This document shows positions 31,246-42,609 of a stretch of DNA of 64,000 nt, piece after piece. The first letter of the stretch is position 1. Each line of letters opens with the position of its first letter. The notes beneath the pieces were generated by a model. It searched no databases. It was not told where the DNA came from and worked only from the letters and a program-made list of their open reading frames with translations. Source of the DNA: Neovahlkampfia damariscottae (taxonomy: Eukaryota; Heterolobosea; Selenaionea; Neovahlkampfiida; Neovahlkampfiidae); NCBI GenBank assembly GCA_016618085.1, contig JABLTG010000078.1, positions 25,663 to 89,662 on the forward strand, read 5' to 3'. The position numbers and the translations under genes are program-made.

Positions 31246-32848
31246 ATGGATCTTTATGATTTAAAAACCAAATGGAATAGTTTGTAAGAAAAAATAATTT
31301 ATAATTGAAATTAAATAGAAAAAACACAGTACTTCAAGTCACACCTGCTGAAGCAAAAGCAAGAGAACTTACTTCAGGTAAAAAATAAATTTTTTAATAA
31401 AAAAAAAAAAGATGTACCTTGGGGTGTAAAAAGAACAGAAATGCAAGAAGTTGCTGAACTTACTCATAATTAGTTTGTTTTTTTTTTGAAAAAAATTAAT
31501 TTTTTCAAGTGAGGATTTTAAAAATATTATGAAAGTAATTTGGGAAAGAATTGAAGATAAACAAAGTTTTCGTCATGTTTCAAAAGGCCTTCAACTTTTA
31601 GAATATTTAATTATGAATGGTTCTGATAGAGTACCTGATGAAGCAAGATATAACATGTCTTCAATTACAGATTTAAAATATTTTCATTATCGTGATGAAT
31701 CAAATAAAGATCTTGGATTGTCTGGTAAAAAAAAAAAATTTAATTTCCAAGTTCGTGAATTATCTGAAAAATTAGTTAAAATGTTGAAAGATGAAAAGAA
31801 ATTAAAAAAAGAAAGAAAACAAGCTCAAAAACAAAAATCAAAATTTCAAGGTATTTCAAGAAGAGAAGCACAATATAGTAGTTCTCATAGTTATTCAAAA
31901 TCTGATAGTGAAGAAGAAGAAGAAGAAGAAAAAGTACCTGAAAAAAAACCTGAACCAATAATTAAACCACCAACACCTAGAAAAGATGTTAAAGAAACAA
32001 AACCAGTTGAACAAAAACCAACACCTCAAACTGATTTACTTGATTTTTTTTCAACACCTTCACAACCTCAAACAAAATCAAATACAGTTGTTCAACAAAA
32101 AGCAACTGATTTCTTTAGTGAAGATTTTGATGTCAGAGGAAGTGTAGCACAACAAAATACAAATGATTTTGATGCAAATTTTGAAGGTAGTTTTGATGAT
32201 TTCACTCAAACAAATTCTTCTCAACAAAATGGAAATGGAAATGGAAATGGAAGTGGAAGTGGATTTCTTGATTTTAATTCAACAACTACAACAACAACAA
32301 ATACAACTACAAATACAGGTGGTTTTGGAGATGATGATTTTTCAGAATTTCAAAAAGGAGATGGAGAAACAAAGAACAATGATTTAATGAACTTTACAAA
32401 GGATTTAGTTGATTTTGATTTGAAAACTGAAAAGCATGTTACAACAACAAATTCACCAATGAAGAATTTTTCACCACCAAAAAAAACAGTTCTTACAAAT
32501 AAACCTGTAATGAGCTCAGGTGGATTCAACACTAGTGGTGGATTTAATACTTCATTCAATAACAATAGTGGTGGATTTAACAATAGTGGATTCAATAACA
32601 ATAATGGTGGATTTAATAATAACAGTATGAATAGATCAACTAATAATGGAGGATTCAATAATGGTGGATTTAATAATAATGGTAACATGAACAGATATCC
32701 ACCAAATAATAACAGTATGAACAGACCAAATAATAATATGGGGTTCAATAACAATAGCAATGGATTTAATAATAATGGATTCAATAATAATTCAATGAAT
32801 AAAAATAATGGAAGTAGTAGTAATGGAAATCAATTCGATTTCTTTTAA
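31246..32848 (+). CDS. Epsin-like ENTH-domain endocytic adaptor
   Basis: Exons 31246-31283, 31319-31377, 31412-31472, 31510-31724 and 31752-32848; 489 residues. ENTH domain: TPAEAKARELTS, DVPWGVKRTEMQEVAELT, IMKVIWERIEDK, FRHVSKGLQLLEYLI, and DLGLS-VRELSEKLV after splicing. The fourth intron is only 27 nt and in frame, so the unspliced reading is also open; removing it restores the conserved VRE. The tail has acidic DFF/DDF motifs and a long low-complexity Asn/Gly/Phe tract (GGFNN repeats), ending QFDFF. No ubiquitin-interacting motif or NPF is obvious. It binds phosphoinositides during clathrin-coat assembly (family role). Confidence 0.88.
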
Positions 32849-32910
32849 ATAAAACATTAAGACTCCTATGTAATTAGTCACGTTATGAGAATAACCTTGT
32901 TTTTCATTTG

Positions 32911-33065
32911 AAGTGCAGTGTTTCAGCCGACTAAGTGGCGTTTTTCTGAATAACAAGACTTTATTCCAACTAAGTCGTGTTACACCAACTAAGTACGGTT
33001 ATTGCAACTAAGTGTGGTTTCAACCTAATAAGTCTAGTTACTTGTACTAAGTCCTGATGTTCAAG
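32911..33065 (+). repeat. Degenerate tandem repeat, about 19-bp period
   Basis: ACTAAGT recurs at 32930, 32969, 32988, 33007 and 33046, with AATAAGT at 33027. Spacings are 39 (two units), 19, 19, 20 and 19. The unit is roughly CAACTAAGTNNGGTTANNN. It fills the gap between the converging 3' ends of the epsin and AAA ATPase genes. Non-coding in both strands. Confidence 0.75.
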
Positions 33066-33232
33066 AAAACTTGTGTTTACACCTAACACCAGACCTCAAA
33101 TTGAAACGTGACACTTTCACCATAAATGAATAATTTATTCGCCATAATACTCAATTCAAAGTTACCCAGAAAAACACCACTCAGTCAAAGAAATAAAATA
33201 TTCACAACATATTCTCAAAATTAATACTTTAT

Positions 33233-36200
33233 TCAATAATACATATCAGACTGTGCTGATTGTTTGATTAATTCAATTTCTTTTTTTGCAGATTCCACTA
33301 AAAGGTTCATTGATAATTTTCCATTTTTTTCCAATGCAGCCTTTGATGCAGCTCTAAAAATGACATCATGAATTTTTCCACCAGTCAATTCAAATTCTGA
33401 TAAAATGGAAAAGTCAACATCATCTGAAATTGGAGTTTTCTTTGGAATCATTTTTTTCCATAATTCCTTTCTTAAATTCAAATCTGGTTTTTTAAATTCA
33501 AGTACAAATTTGAATTTTTGTTTAACATTTGGTTCAACAATCACTTTATCACCTGAAATGTTTAAAATGACAATTCCCGAAAAATGTTCAATGTGATGTA
33601 ATAAAATATTAATTGAATCATCAATTTTATAATTTTCTTGTTGAACTTCAATAACCAAAATAGCACCAACTTTTTTTGTTTCTTGAAATAAATTTTGAAT
33701 ATTTTTTGTGGTGTTATAAGTATATTGAGTTATAATTTCAAATAAATTTATAACTTTAAGAGGACAACCACATTCATATCCAATAACTTCTGATGCTAAT
33801 GATTTACCTGTTCCAGAAGGACCATATAATAAAATGGTTGTTCCTTTTCTTGAATTATTATTATCTTCAAATCCCCATTGTGATAATAATATTTTTCTTG
33901 CTTTTTCAAAAAGAATCAAATCTTCAAAAATTAATTTTAATTTTTTTGAAATAATCAAATCAGAAATTGAATTTTTTGGTATAATTTTTTTATCAAATTC
34001 ATTCAATTCTAATTGACCTTTTAATTGTAATTCTGCTCCTTTGATTAAATCTTCTTCTAAAATTTCTGGATTTTTTGGATTTCTTGATACAGCAATATTC
34101 AAAGCAGATAAAACTGAATTTTTAATTAATCCACCTGTTAATTCAAAATTAATAGCTAATTTTTCAAAATCAATTTCTTTGTTTATTGTCATTTCTTTTG
34201 GTATATGTTTTAACCAAATTTTTTTTCTTAAAATTGAATCAGGTGATTTAAATTCAATAGCAAGTGTAATTCTTCTATGCATTGCTTGATCAATATCAAA
34301 AACACGATTAGTTGCCATAATAATCAATCCATCATGTCTTTCAACTTCTGTTAAAAGAGCATTTACTTCTGATCCTAATTTATTTCTTGATTCAAAAAAT
34401 ACTTCACATTCATCAAAAAATAATAATGCATCATTGATTTTTGCTTCTCTAAAAATAAATTTTAAAATTTGACCAGTTGAATCTCCAATATGTCCAAAAT
34501 TAATTAATAAAATTTTCTTTCCCATTTCGTTGGCTAATGCATTAGCCAACCTAAATCATTTAAAAATTAAAAAAATTTAAATACATTGTTTTTCCAGTTC
34601 CAGATTCACCATGAAATAAAAGAACAACACCTTTTCCATAAGATAACAAATCATCAAATCCAAATTTTTTTCGATATGATTTAAACACTTCATAATTTGA
34701 TACAGTTGAAAGAATCAAATTTTTATATTCATCAGATAAAATAACATTTTCAAGCTTATATCAAACAATTTAAATTAAAAAAAACAAACTTTAACTTTTG
34801 GATAATATAATTTTGAACCTTCAACAATTTCACTAAATTCACAATCCAAACCAACAATATAATCTAACATTCTTCTATCAATATCAACTGATGAATCCAT
34901 TAAATCTCCATTTAACATTTCTGATAATTTTATAAAACCATCACGAATTAAATTAGAATTTTTATAAAAAATTTTTCTTTGATTAATTCTATCTTGTAAT
35001 TCATCACATAAAATCCAAAGAATATAACCAACATCAAAATCTTGTTTTGAAGCTCTTCTTAATGAAAATGAAAATGCAGCTTGTCTCATATCATGTGATA
35101 TTATACCTCCAATTAATAAAACTAAAATATATTTTTCAAATTGATTTAATTTTCTCATTTCTGATAATTTTTCAAGTCTAGGTAAAAATTCTTTTTTTTC
35201 TAATGTTAATTTTAATCTCTTTTCACATTTTCCAGATAACATTCTTTGTTTACCACGTAATTCTCTAATAACTGATTCAGGATTTCTATCTCTTGTTCCT
35301 TTGAAATCAGGATCATCATTTTTTGCTTCCATTTCATGATTTCTTAATTTAATTTTAGTTGTAAAATATTTAAATAAATCATCTAAATATTCAACATCTG
35401 TTGTATATGCTGTTAATATTGAATCATCATCATTAATTTGACTTTCTATTGTTAAAGTTGAATTTTCAAGTTTTTGTTCTTTTTTTATAAATGAATATAA
35501 ATCAAATGATTTTTCATCTGAAAATTCATTTTTGGTTAATAATTCTAATTCATTTTCAAGATTTTCATCATCTTGTTTTTTAATATTATCATATTCAATT
35601 TCTTTATCATCACTAATTCCTTGAATATAAAAATTTGGTTCTTCCATTAAAATATCAGAAAGAAAAGTTTTATCAATTTTTAAAAACTCTGATGCAGTTA
35701 ATTGACCACCAACTAATGCATGTAATACCTCTTTTGGTAATTTTACAATACTTGATGAAAAAGTATCTCTGTATGTTGAATCAATTTCTACAATACATTG
35801 TTTTATGTGTTGTCTATTTGGTGATAAAAAATTTAATAATTCTTCTGATGTCATTTCAGAATGTGTTCCCATTGAACTTGCTTCACTTGATGCATCATAT
35901 AATGGTAATAATATACCAGTTTGAGAAATTAAAATGAATAAAAATCCTTCTGTTTCTTTTTCAGAAAGTTGAAATTTTTGTGATAGTCTTAATATTCTTG
36001 GTAATAAATGTTCTTGTTTCTTTGTTTCTTCAATTCTTTGTTTAATGTTTTCTTTCAAAATTTTTTTGGTTTTTGAAATTGAATCTAATATTTTATCAGA
36101 GTTTTTTAAATATTGAGTTTCATTTGTTACATTTTTTAAATATTCTTGAAGAAATTGTTTTTTAAAAAAATATTTTTGAGCATTCAAGATGAAAATGAAT

Positions 36201-36343
36201 TCTGAAAGTTGTATAAACTCCGAATCTGTTGAAAATTTTTTAATTTCTTTTTTGTTTTGAGTTTTAAGGTATTCTATTAATGGTTGAGATAAAAACAAAT
36301 TTAATTGTTCATTCTCCTTCGACAACGTTTCAAACAAACTCAT
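33233..36343 (-). CDS. Large protein with two AAA ATPase domains
   Basis: Exons 34790-36343, 34585-34754 and 33233-34550 (introns 35 and 34 nt) give 1,013 residues. The first 500 residues are helical and acidic without a domain I know. AAA-1: HGESGTGKT Walker A just before the second intron, LLFFDECE Walker B, MATNRVFDIDQAMHRRI sensor and arginine region. AAA-2: GPSGTGKS Walker A; its Walker B is degenerate (ILVIEVQQEN), so it may bind but not hydrolyse ATP. Both halves carry LTGG segments of the small lid domain. The overall form recalls tandem AAA proteins with an N-terminal helical domain found in bacteria and protists. The partner is unknown. Confidence 0.78.
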
Positions 36344-36562
36344 TTTTTTGTGAACCAATAAAAAGAAACACCGAAAATTGAACAAATTCTTTCCGTTTCT
36401 TCAGAAGTTGATATCAATCAGTTTTTGCTTCCAATGGTATTTCTTCTGACAGAAAATTGAAAGGAGAAAAGTTTTTAGTAATCGAAGTTTAGTCAAAAAT
36501 TAAGTTTTTATTTTATGGTTTCCGTTTAAAATTTATAGAAGCAAAATTAATTGTTCCTGGTT

Positions 36563-36724
36563 TTAAAAAGTTTCGGCATATACATGGTATTTTTCTTCTA
36601 CAGTTTGTCCTGGACCTGTATGTATTATGATGGAGTACGTTTCTATTTTGTTTCTCTTTGTATAAATATGTGAATCATCTTCTCTAGCTCTTTTTTTCTT
36701 ATTCTCGGTGTTTGAGTTTTTCAT
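36563..36724 (-). CDS. Possible 53-residue ORF
   Basis: ATG at 36724, TAA at 36563-36565. A basic start (ENKKKRAREDD) precedes a short beta-like stretch (YSIIIHTGPGQTV). It sits alone in a 594-bp interval between the AAA and TM6SF genes. Codon composition resembles the neighbours, but length and lack of homology leave it doubtful. On the + strand at 36844 there is a 28-codon ORF that I do not trust. Confidence 0.3.
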   Translation of the reverse strand: MKNSNTENKKKRAREDDSHIYTKRNKIETYSIIIHTGPGQTVEEKYHVYAETF

Positions 36725-36937
36725 CTTTCGTTATTGTATATATTTTTTTTGTTGTTGAGAAAAATTGCAATGATTGGCTTATAAATTCAAAAAAATTTAA
36801 GTAACGGTAAGAAAAAAGGCGCGTAAATTATAATTGGACGAATGGTTGACGAATCAGGTTCGCAGGTTATTTTCCGTACAGTTGACCAACAATATTCCAG
36901 CATTGAAGAAGAATTGGATGAACAGTAAAATAAATAT

Positions 36938-38100
36938 TTATTTGAATTTGGACAAAGAAATTCTTTTGTAATTCATCAAACGATACAAATGCAAATTTGG
37001 AATCAAAACGAATAAAATGTTCACCACAAAGAAAATTGGAAAATTTTCATGAGGGATTGGTGTGAATGTAGGTTCTGGATTCGTTGATAAATTTCTCATT
37101 GAGGACCCCATATATGCAAATTGAGATTGAGCCATTGCTCCTGCAAACAATGCAACATAGTCCACCAATTTTTCATCTTCGTCATTGTACAAATGATAAA
37201 TCATCGCAGAAAAATAAGTCACACCAAAATAAACAAGCGACAACATTTGCATTTGAGCAGGTCCATTTGGATCGTGTAAATAAGGCTCAAAATTTTGCAC
37301 CCAATATTTTGCTAATGGTAATTCTGATTTCATGGCTCCAAAAAATCTGATAAACGAAACCCAAATCAAAAACGCATAAAATGCCATCAAAATGAAATCA
37401 TAAAATCTTGGAATATGTGATGGTTTGATTAAGGTATAATGTTTCTTCTTTTTTATTGTTTGAATTCCAAAAATAATTGGGCACAGAACATAAGGAATCT
37501 AGAAATATTTTAAATTTAATTTTAATTTACATTTAGAAATATTGACCATTGAGTATTTGCTCCATGTTTTCCAACAACACCACCAATAACTAAAGGTATC
37601 ATTGAATTTGCTATTGAACCAACCCAATATAATGATGAATATCTAATGTCAGAATTTTTTACCATCATATATGGAAAATAAAGATAAAAAAAATAATGCA
37701 CAGTTCCGTCCCAATAATTTATCAAAGCTCCATGTGTTGTATTTAAATATGGTTCTCCATAGTATAAATAATATTTCATTGTTGAAATATAACCATCAAT
37801 GGTGAAAGCTAAAACGAAATCAACAACAGCGGTGAAAGCGAAAATTGTGAAGATGTATAAGAATATTGATCCATTATAATTTTTTAAACCTTTGATAACT
37901 AAAAAATAATAAAAAATTGGAACCAATAAGAAGCATAAAACAACTCCTATTAACAAGTTGTTCACAGCATTTTCCATTGTGTCCATGTAAAATGTGAGCA
38001 AATGTAAAATAGGTATTGCTGACAATGATGTGAATAAAACTCCTAAGAATACTTTTAAAGCTGAAGAATTCTTTTCTTCTATTTGTTTTTCACTCTCCAT
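36938..38100 (-). CDS. TM6SF family membrane protein (tandem EXPERA domains)
   Basis: Exons 37531-38100 and 36938-37498 with a 32-nt intron; 376 residues with about nine or ten hydrophobic spans. First EXPERA-like unit: GEPYLNTTHGALINYWDGTVHY; second: FEPYLHDPNGPAQMQML and GAMAQSQFAYMGSSM. The duplicated layout with the EPYL and YWDGT motifs is that of TM6SF1/TM6SF2. EXPERA domains occur in sterol isomerases (EBP), TMEM97 and TM6SF. The animal proteins affect lipid export or lysosomal lipids. The gene ends in a basic YKRISLSKFK tail, possibly an ER-retention signal. Confidence 0.85.
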
Positions 38101-38192
38101 CTTTCAAAACAAATTTGATAGGTTAATTTTTTCAACTCGGATAAATTTTAAATGAATAAGAAAATGAGGTGACTTCAAAAAAATAAGAAAAT

Positions 38193-40092
38193 TTATTGAT
38201 TTTGTCCTTGTTGATTTTGTTGATTATTTGGATTTAAATATGGTTGATTTTGTTGGTTTTGTTGTCCTTGTTGATTTGGTTGTTGCATTTGAATTTGTTG
38301 TTGTTGTTGTTGTTGCAATTGTTGAAATTGCTGTTTTCCCATTTGCAATCTTTGTTGATTAAATTGATTCATTTGTGAAATATTCAGTGGAAAATTCATT
38401 GGATTTGTTTTCTTTAAAATGTTAAAAAAAATTAAAATCATTTACAAATCTATAATCTCTAACATTTATACTATTTGAACCACTTGTAGAACCAATATTT
38501 CTTCTTGTAGTTTGTTGTGGTTGTTGAGTTTGTTGCATTTGTTGTCCTTGTTGTCCTTGTTGTTGCATTTGTTGAGGATTTCTTTGATAATAATTTGGTT
38601 GATTAGATCTTGAAACTTGTTGGGTTGGTTGATGTTGACCTGATGTTGTTCTCACTGAAATGTTTGGATTTGAAATTGAAACAGGCTTATTTGAAGTCAT
38701 TTGAGGAGAAATTCTTGCATTTGAAGTTGAAGAAATTTGTGGATTGCCATTATTTGAACCATTTGATATTGGTTGAACTTGAAAATGTTGTTGATTTGGA
38801 TGACCATGCATTTGATTTTGTTGATTTTGTTGATGTTGTTGAGGATGATTAGAATGTCCCTGTGGTTGAGATTGAGATTGAGATTGTTGTTGTTGTTGTT
38901 GTTGTTGTTGATTTCTATAGTTAACATCAACTTCTTGATCCATTGTACATCTAGCTTTTCCATAATTTTGAAACATATCTTTCAATCTTTTGATATATAA
39001 TTCAGATGAATTCTTTGTACCAAGATGCCATCTTGAAAAACAATCTTGATCTTGTGAAAAAATAGCATCATATTTTTTACCATTATTTACAGGTAAAACA
39101 TCAATTTTCCAAATTTTATTTTTATCTGTAGCAGATTGAAATTTTAAAATTCTTGCTTTTGTTGGTGGTTTATTGTTATGTAATACTTTTTCTGTACTTT
39201 GTAAAAATTCAATTGGATTTAATAATTCAGGTGTTTTAAATTCTGAAACAGGTGTTTTCTTTTTTGGTTTTTCTTCAAAATTTTTAAAAATATCATTTGA
39301 TAGAGTTTTATAAGAATTTGATTTTATATATTCAATTAATCCAAAATTTGATTTTTGTTTATTCTGAATTTTCTTTTTTTTTCTAATGATACTATTTTTA
39401 TTTTTATTATAAAAAATAGTATTTGAAATTTGAAATGTAATTGGATCTGGATCTAAACATAATTTCTTTGTATTTAATAAAATTTTTTCAATGATTGTAA
39501 TTTTATCTTTCTCTGATAATTCAGGATGATTTTGTTCTAAAAATTGATAAATATCATATAACATTAAATCAGGTGATGGTTCTAATTTTGTAATTTTTTT
39601 TCTTCCATTTTCCATTTTCATATCGTTTATTTCAACATAAATGCATGCGTCATAATAATTTAAATTGAAGTTTTTGATTTCTTCTAATAATTCAGGTAAT
39701 AATTTTCCGTTCAAAATTTCTTCCAAAAATTTATATGTATCTCCGTTTAAATAAATAATTATTGGTTCTTTGGATTCATCAGATGAAATTAAAGTAAAAT
39801 AATCATTGAATATATTAATGATTAGAGAAACTTTGATGTCTTCTTCAATTTTGGATTCTTTTAAGATGTTATTTTCTGTTATAAACTTTTCTAAGAATGA
39901 AGTGTAAACAATTTCTTCTTTTTCATTGTTGATTGGTTCTTCATCAAATTTTTCATTTTCATCAAAAATTATTCCAATTTCGATTTTTTTTTCTTCTTCC
40001 TCTGGTATTTCTTCTTCAACTTTTGATTTCTTGAAGTCTGGAAATACATCAGAAAAAGAAACGGTCATTCCAACATTTTTTCTTTTGACCAT
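38193..40092 (-). CDS. Spt20-like SAGA complex subunit
   Basis: Exons 38446-40092 and 38193-38411, 34-nt intron; 621 residues. The N-terminal half fits the Spt20/p38IP domain: FTLISSDESKEPIIIYLNGD, FLEEILNGKLLPELLEEI, YYDACIYVEINDM, then later DPDPITFQIS. The C-terminal third is glutamine-rich (several runs of 7-9 Gln), typical of activation or coactivator scaffolds. Spt20 holds SAGA together. TAF4 (54390-56021) in the same window is another coactivator subunit. Acidic stretches near residue 25-60 are unusual. The call rests on the conserved domain order rather than on a catalytic motif. Confidence 0.65.
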
Positions 40093-40122
40093 TTTTTAGA
40101 GGTTGATTTGTGGGTGGAATCT

Positions 40123-40128
40123 GATTGG
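40123..40128 (-). promoter_or_regulatory. CCAAT box (ATTGG on +) of the Spt20-like gene
   Basis: GATTGG 31 nt upstream of the minus-strand ATG at 40092. Confidence 0.4.
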
Positions 40129-40238
40129 ACAAATACAACAAGAAAAAAAGAAATGAAAAATGAGAATAAAAAAGAAAAGAAAAAAAGAAAAATTTCTCAG
40201 TCAAACTGAGAATTATTCGTTCAATTGGCTTAAATTGG

Positions 40239-40244
40239 CCAATC
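40239..40244 (+). promoter_or_regulatory. CCAAT box of the secreted-protein gene
   Basis: CCAATC 15 nt before the ATG at 40259; together with 40123 it makes a divergent promoter pair. Confidence 0.45.
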
Positions 40245-40258
40245 ATAATTACGTAGTT

Positions 40259-41292
40259 ATGAATAGCAAAACCTTGTTGGTTGTGATAGTGGTACTTTTA
40301 GTGACTGCAACATACGCTGTACCAGTCAGATGTGATCAAGTGACCATTGATGCACTTGAATTTGAAGATGACTTATTAGAATTCGAATCAGAAGACACAT
40401 TATCTCAATTGGCAGATCCATGCAAAGATGGAAGAGTATGTATATTCTTTTGTAAGAAAAAAAATGGATCATATGACTACAATAGAAAGATCTATTTCTC
40501 AAAATTTGTCCAAAATTCCGCTGGAACAGAAGAAGACAAAACAAACGCCTATGAAAATGCTTGTGTCAAAAGAACAAAGGTAGAAAGTGAAGAAAAAGAT
40601 ATGATATTGTATGCTCTCAAAGCATCTGTTTCGAGGTATAAAAGCACACTCAAAGATGAATCAAAAAAAAAAGGAGATTCAAAAAAAGAAGATAGAGACA
40701 AAAAACCAAGAACACCGACACAGATAAAGAAAAAGAAGAAAAAGAAAAAGAACTTAATAAGCAATCTGAACAGAATGAAAGAAATGCTGCTGCCTCTTGG
40801 AAGAACTATTTGAATCACCTTGAAGCTTCAAACGATCCAGCTGAAATGTACTTTGCTTTTCTTGGGGAAATCTTAATCACTTTTGGAAAAGTTTGTAAAC
40901 AAGATCCTAACTGGATGGAAAATCTTGATGAAAAAATTGATGATTTCATTGATTATGGGTATGAAAGAAGAGGAGAAAAAGAAAAGAATATAAAACTCAA
41001 AGAACATATGAAATCAAAACGTAGTAAAATGAAACAACTAAACAGAGAAATCAAAAGTTCACATAAGAGTGCATTAGAAGCAGGAAAAAAGAGATTCATT
41101 GAAAAATTCAAAAGAATCCTTAGATATGACCTTGGTCACCATTGTCTATGTTCTCATTATTTTACTGAACCTGGTATTTCAATCCCTCCTGCTGTTCAAG
41201 AAATTGTTAATCAACAATGTCAAAAAAATGATAAGAAAGATAAAAAAGATGTTGGTCTAAATAAAAAATCAAATGAAAAAATCAAAAAATAA
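40259..41292 (+). CDS. Secreted lysine-rich protein, reading frame broken once
   Basis: ATG at 40259 starts a clear signal peptide (LLVVIVVLLVTATYA, cleavage near AVP). The mature part has paired cysteines (PCKDGRVCIFFC, ENACVKR, later HHCLCSH and QQCQ) and lysine-rich linkers. The first frame runs to 40813. From about 40700 a second frame continues the same kind of sequence (NERNAAASWKNYLNHLEAS, then to TAA at 41292). The switch lies in an A6 run near 40702, with no usable intron, so either a one-base deletion inactivated the gene or the base is an assembly error. Family unknown. About 340 residues if continuous. Confidence 0.55.
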
Positions 41293-41315
41293 ATTTACAA
41301 TGAAACTTTTATTGT

Positions 41316-42496
41316 CTAAAATTTTAAATGTTTAACTGTATCACCTAAAGCAATGACTGATTCATCACCTCCACGTCCATAATCAGGAGCATCTAAAAAA
41401 AAATTAAAAATCAAATGAACTTACAATCTATGATATTTCCTTCTTCTACAGGTGTGATTGTTCCATACATTTCTTGTGAACCTGATTTATATTCTTTTGC
41501 CAATTGTCTCATTGACCAAAAAACTCTAAAATTAGCTGTATAACTGAAAACATAAGTTTCTGTGATATTTTCGTCTCCTAATGAAGGACCAGCGTCAAAT
41601 TTAGCAGGTAAAAAGTCAGCTTTTTTAATTCCATATTTTTTCATATGTTCTGGATTTATCTTCAATAACATAGCCCTTGGTTTTTCTGATTTATTTGTTC
41701 TTCGATCCCATTGATCAGTGTCATCAAAATTTACAATTGCAAGAAATGTTGGTGTTGTCCAAACAACCCAGTCCCTTTTTACAGAGATATCAATACCAAT
41801 AACTGGATCTCCTTTTGGAAATAACGTTTCATCAGATGAAACTCCTTCTAATTGATCTAATTTGAATTTAGCTGCCTTTGAAGTATCATTGTACACTCTC
41901 ACACAACCATTTTGATCACCTGTTACAACATATCCATCAACTGAAGATGAAATACTTGAAAATGCAGAACCTGATTTGTACTGATAACTAGCATCTTTTT
42001 TCACAACAAATGTTGGATCTCTACTATCATAAGAAACATTAAAAATAGTCTTATTATCTTTTCCTCCTAGACCAGCAAGATCAAAAACATCATTGTTAGA
42101 AGCATCGAGTTGTGAGTATTTTTGAAGTGGAATGATAACATTAATAGGAAGGTCATGATCTTTACGTAAGAATTTATAATCCATTTCGTCTACAACTTTT
42201 CCATACTCTTTAAAAAAATTTTAATTTTTTTTTTTCCTTATACCTGTATCTGCACGAAATATTTTTGAATTTTTGTCTGGTGAAAGCATTAAAACTTTTC
42301 TACCTGAGTCCATTAATTGTACATGGTCTACGTTTTGTTTTTCACCAGATTTGTTTTTAATTGGTGTCACTGAGAGTTCTTTATCGTTGTAGTTGAAAAA
42401 TGAGAGTTTTGTTCCTTGAGACAAAAGACTGAATGATTCTGAACCTCCTCTTGGACCAACGTCCATCACTTTCTTTGGTGTATATTTGTTTGACAT
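41316..42496 (-). CDS. VID27-like beta-propeller protein
   Basis: Exons 42244-42496, 41425-42207 and 41316-41392; introns 36 and 32 nt; 370 residues; stop is TAG. The whole protein equals the C-terminal VID27/Dem domain: GTKLSFFNYND, KVLMLSPDKNSKIFRAD, GKVVDEM...DLPINVI, DGYVVTGDQNGCVRVYND, GDPVIGIDISVKRDWVVWT, RAMLLKINPEHM, and VFSYTANFRVFW. Yeast Vid27 is about twice as long, with N-terminal PH-like parts that are absent here. Function is unclear; it was linked to vacuolar degradation of gluconeogenic enzymes in yeast. Confidence 0.85.
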
Positions 42497-42609
42497 AATG
42501 TGTTTTTGTGCGCTGAAAATTACTGTTATAAAATTGTCCAATAAAATTATTCAATGTAAAATTATTTTGAAGGAAAAAGAAAAGGAAATCCTAAACCAAT
42601 AATTTTTAT

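Noticed and set aside
32350-32784. 144-codon minus-strand ORF rich in Leu/Pro
   Set aside because: Antisense of the Asn/Gly repeat of epsin; repeats produce open frames on both strands.
38880-38910. Trinucleotide run as a mobile or CRISPR-like repeat
   Set aside because: It encodes a glutamine run of the Spt20-like protein; no spacers and no regular array.
40440-40465. Possible 21-nt intron GTATGT...GTAAG in the secreted-protein gene
   Set aside because: Shorter than any other intron here and its removal would delete a conserved-looking cysteine pair without fixing the later frame break.
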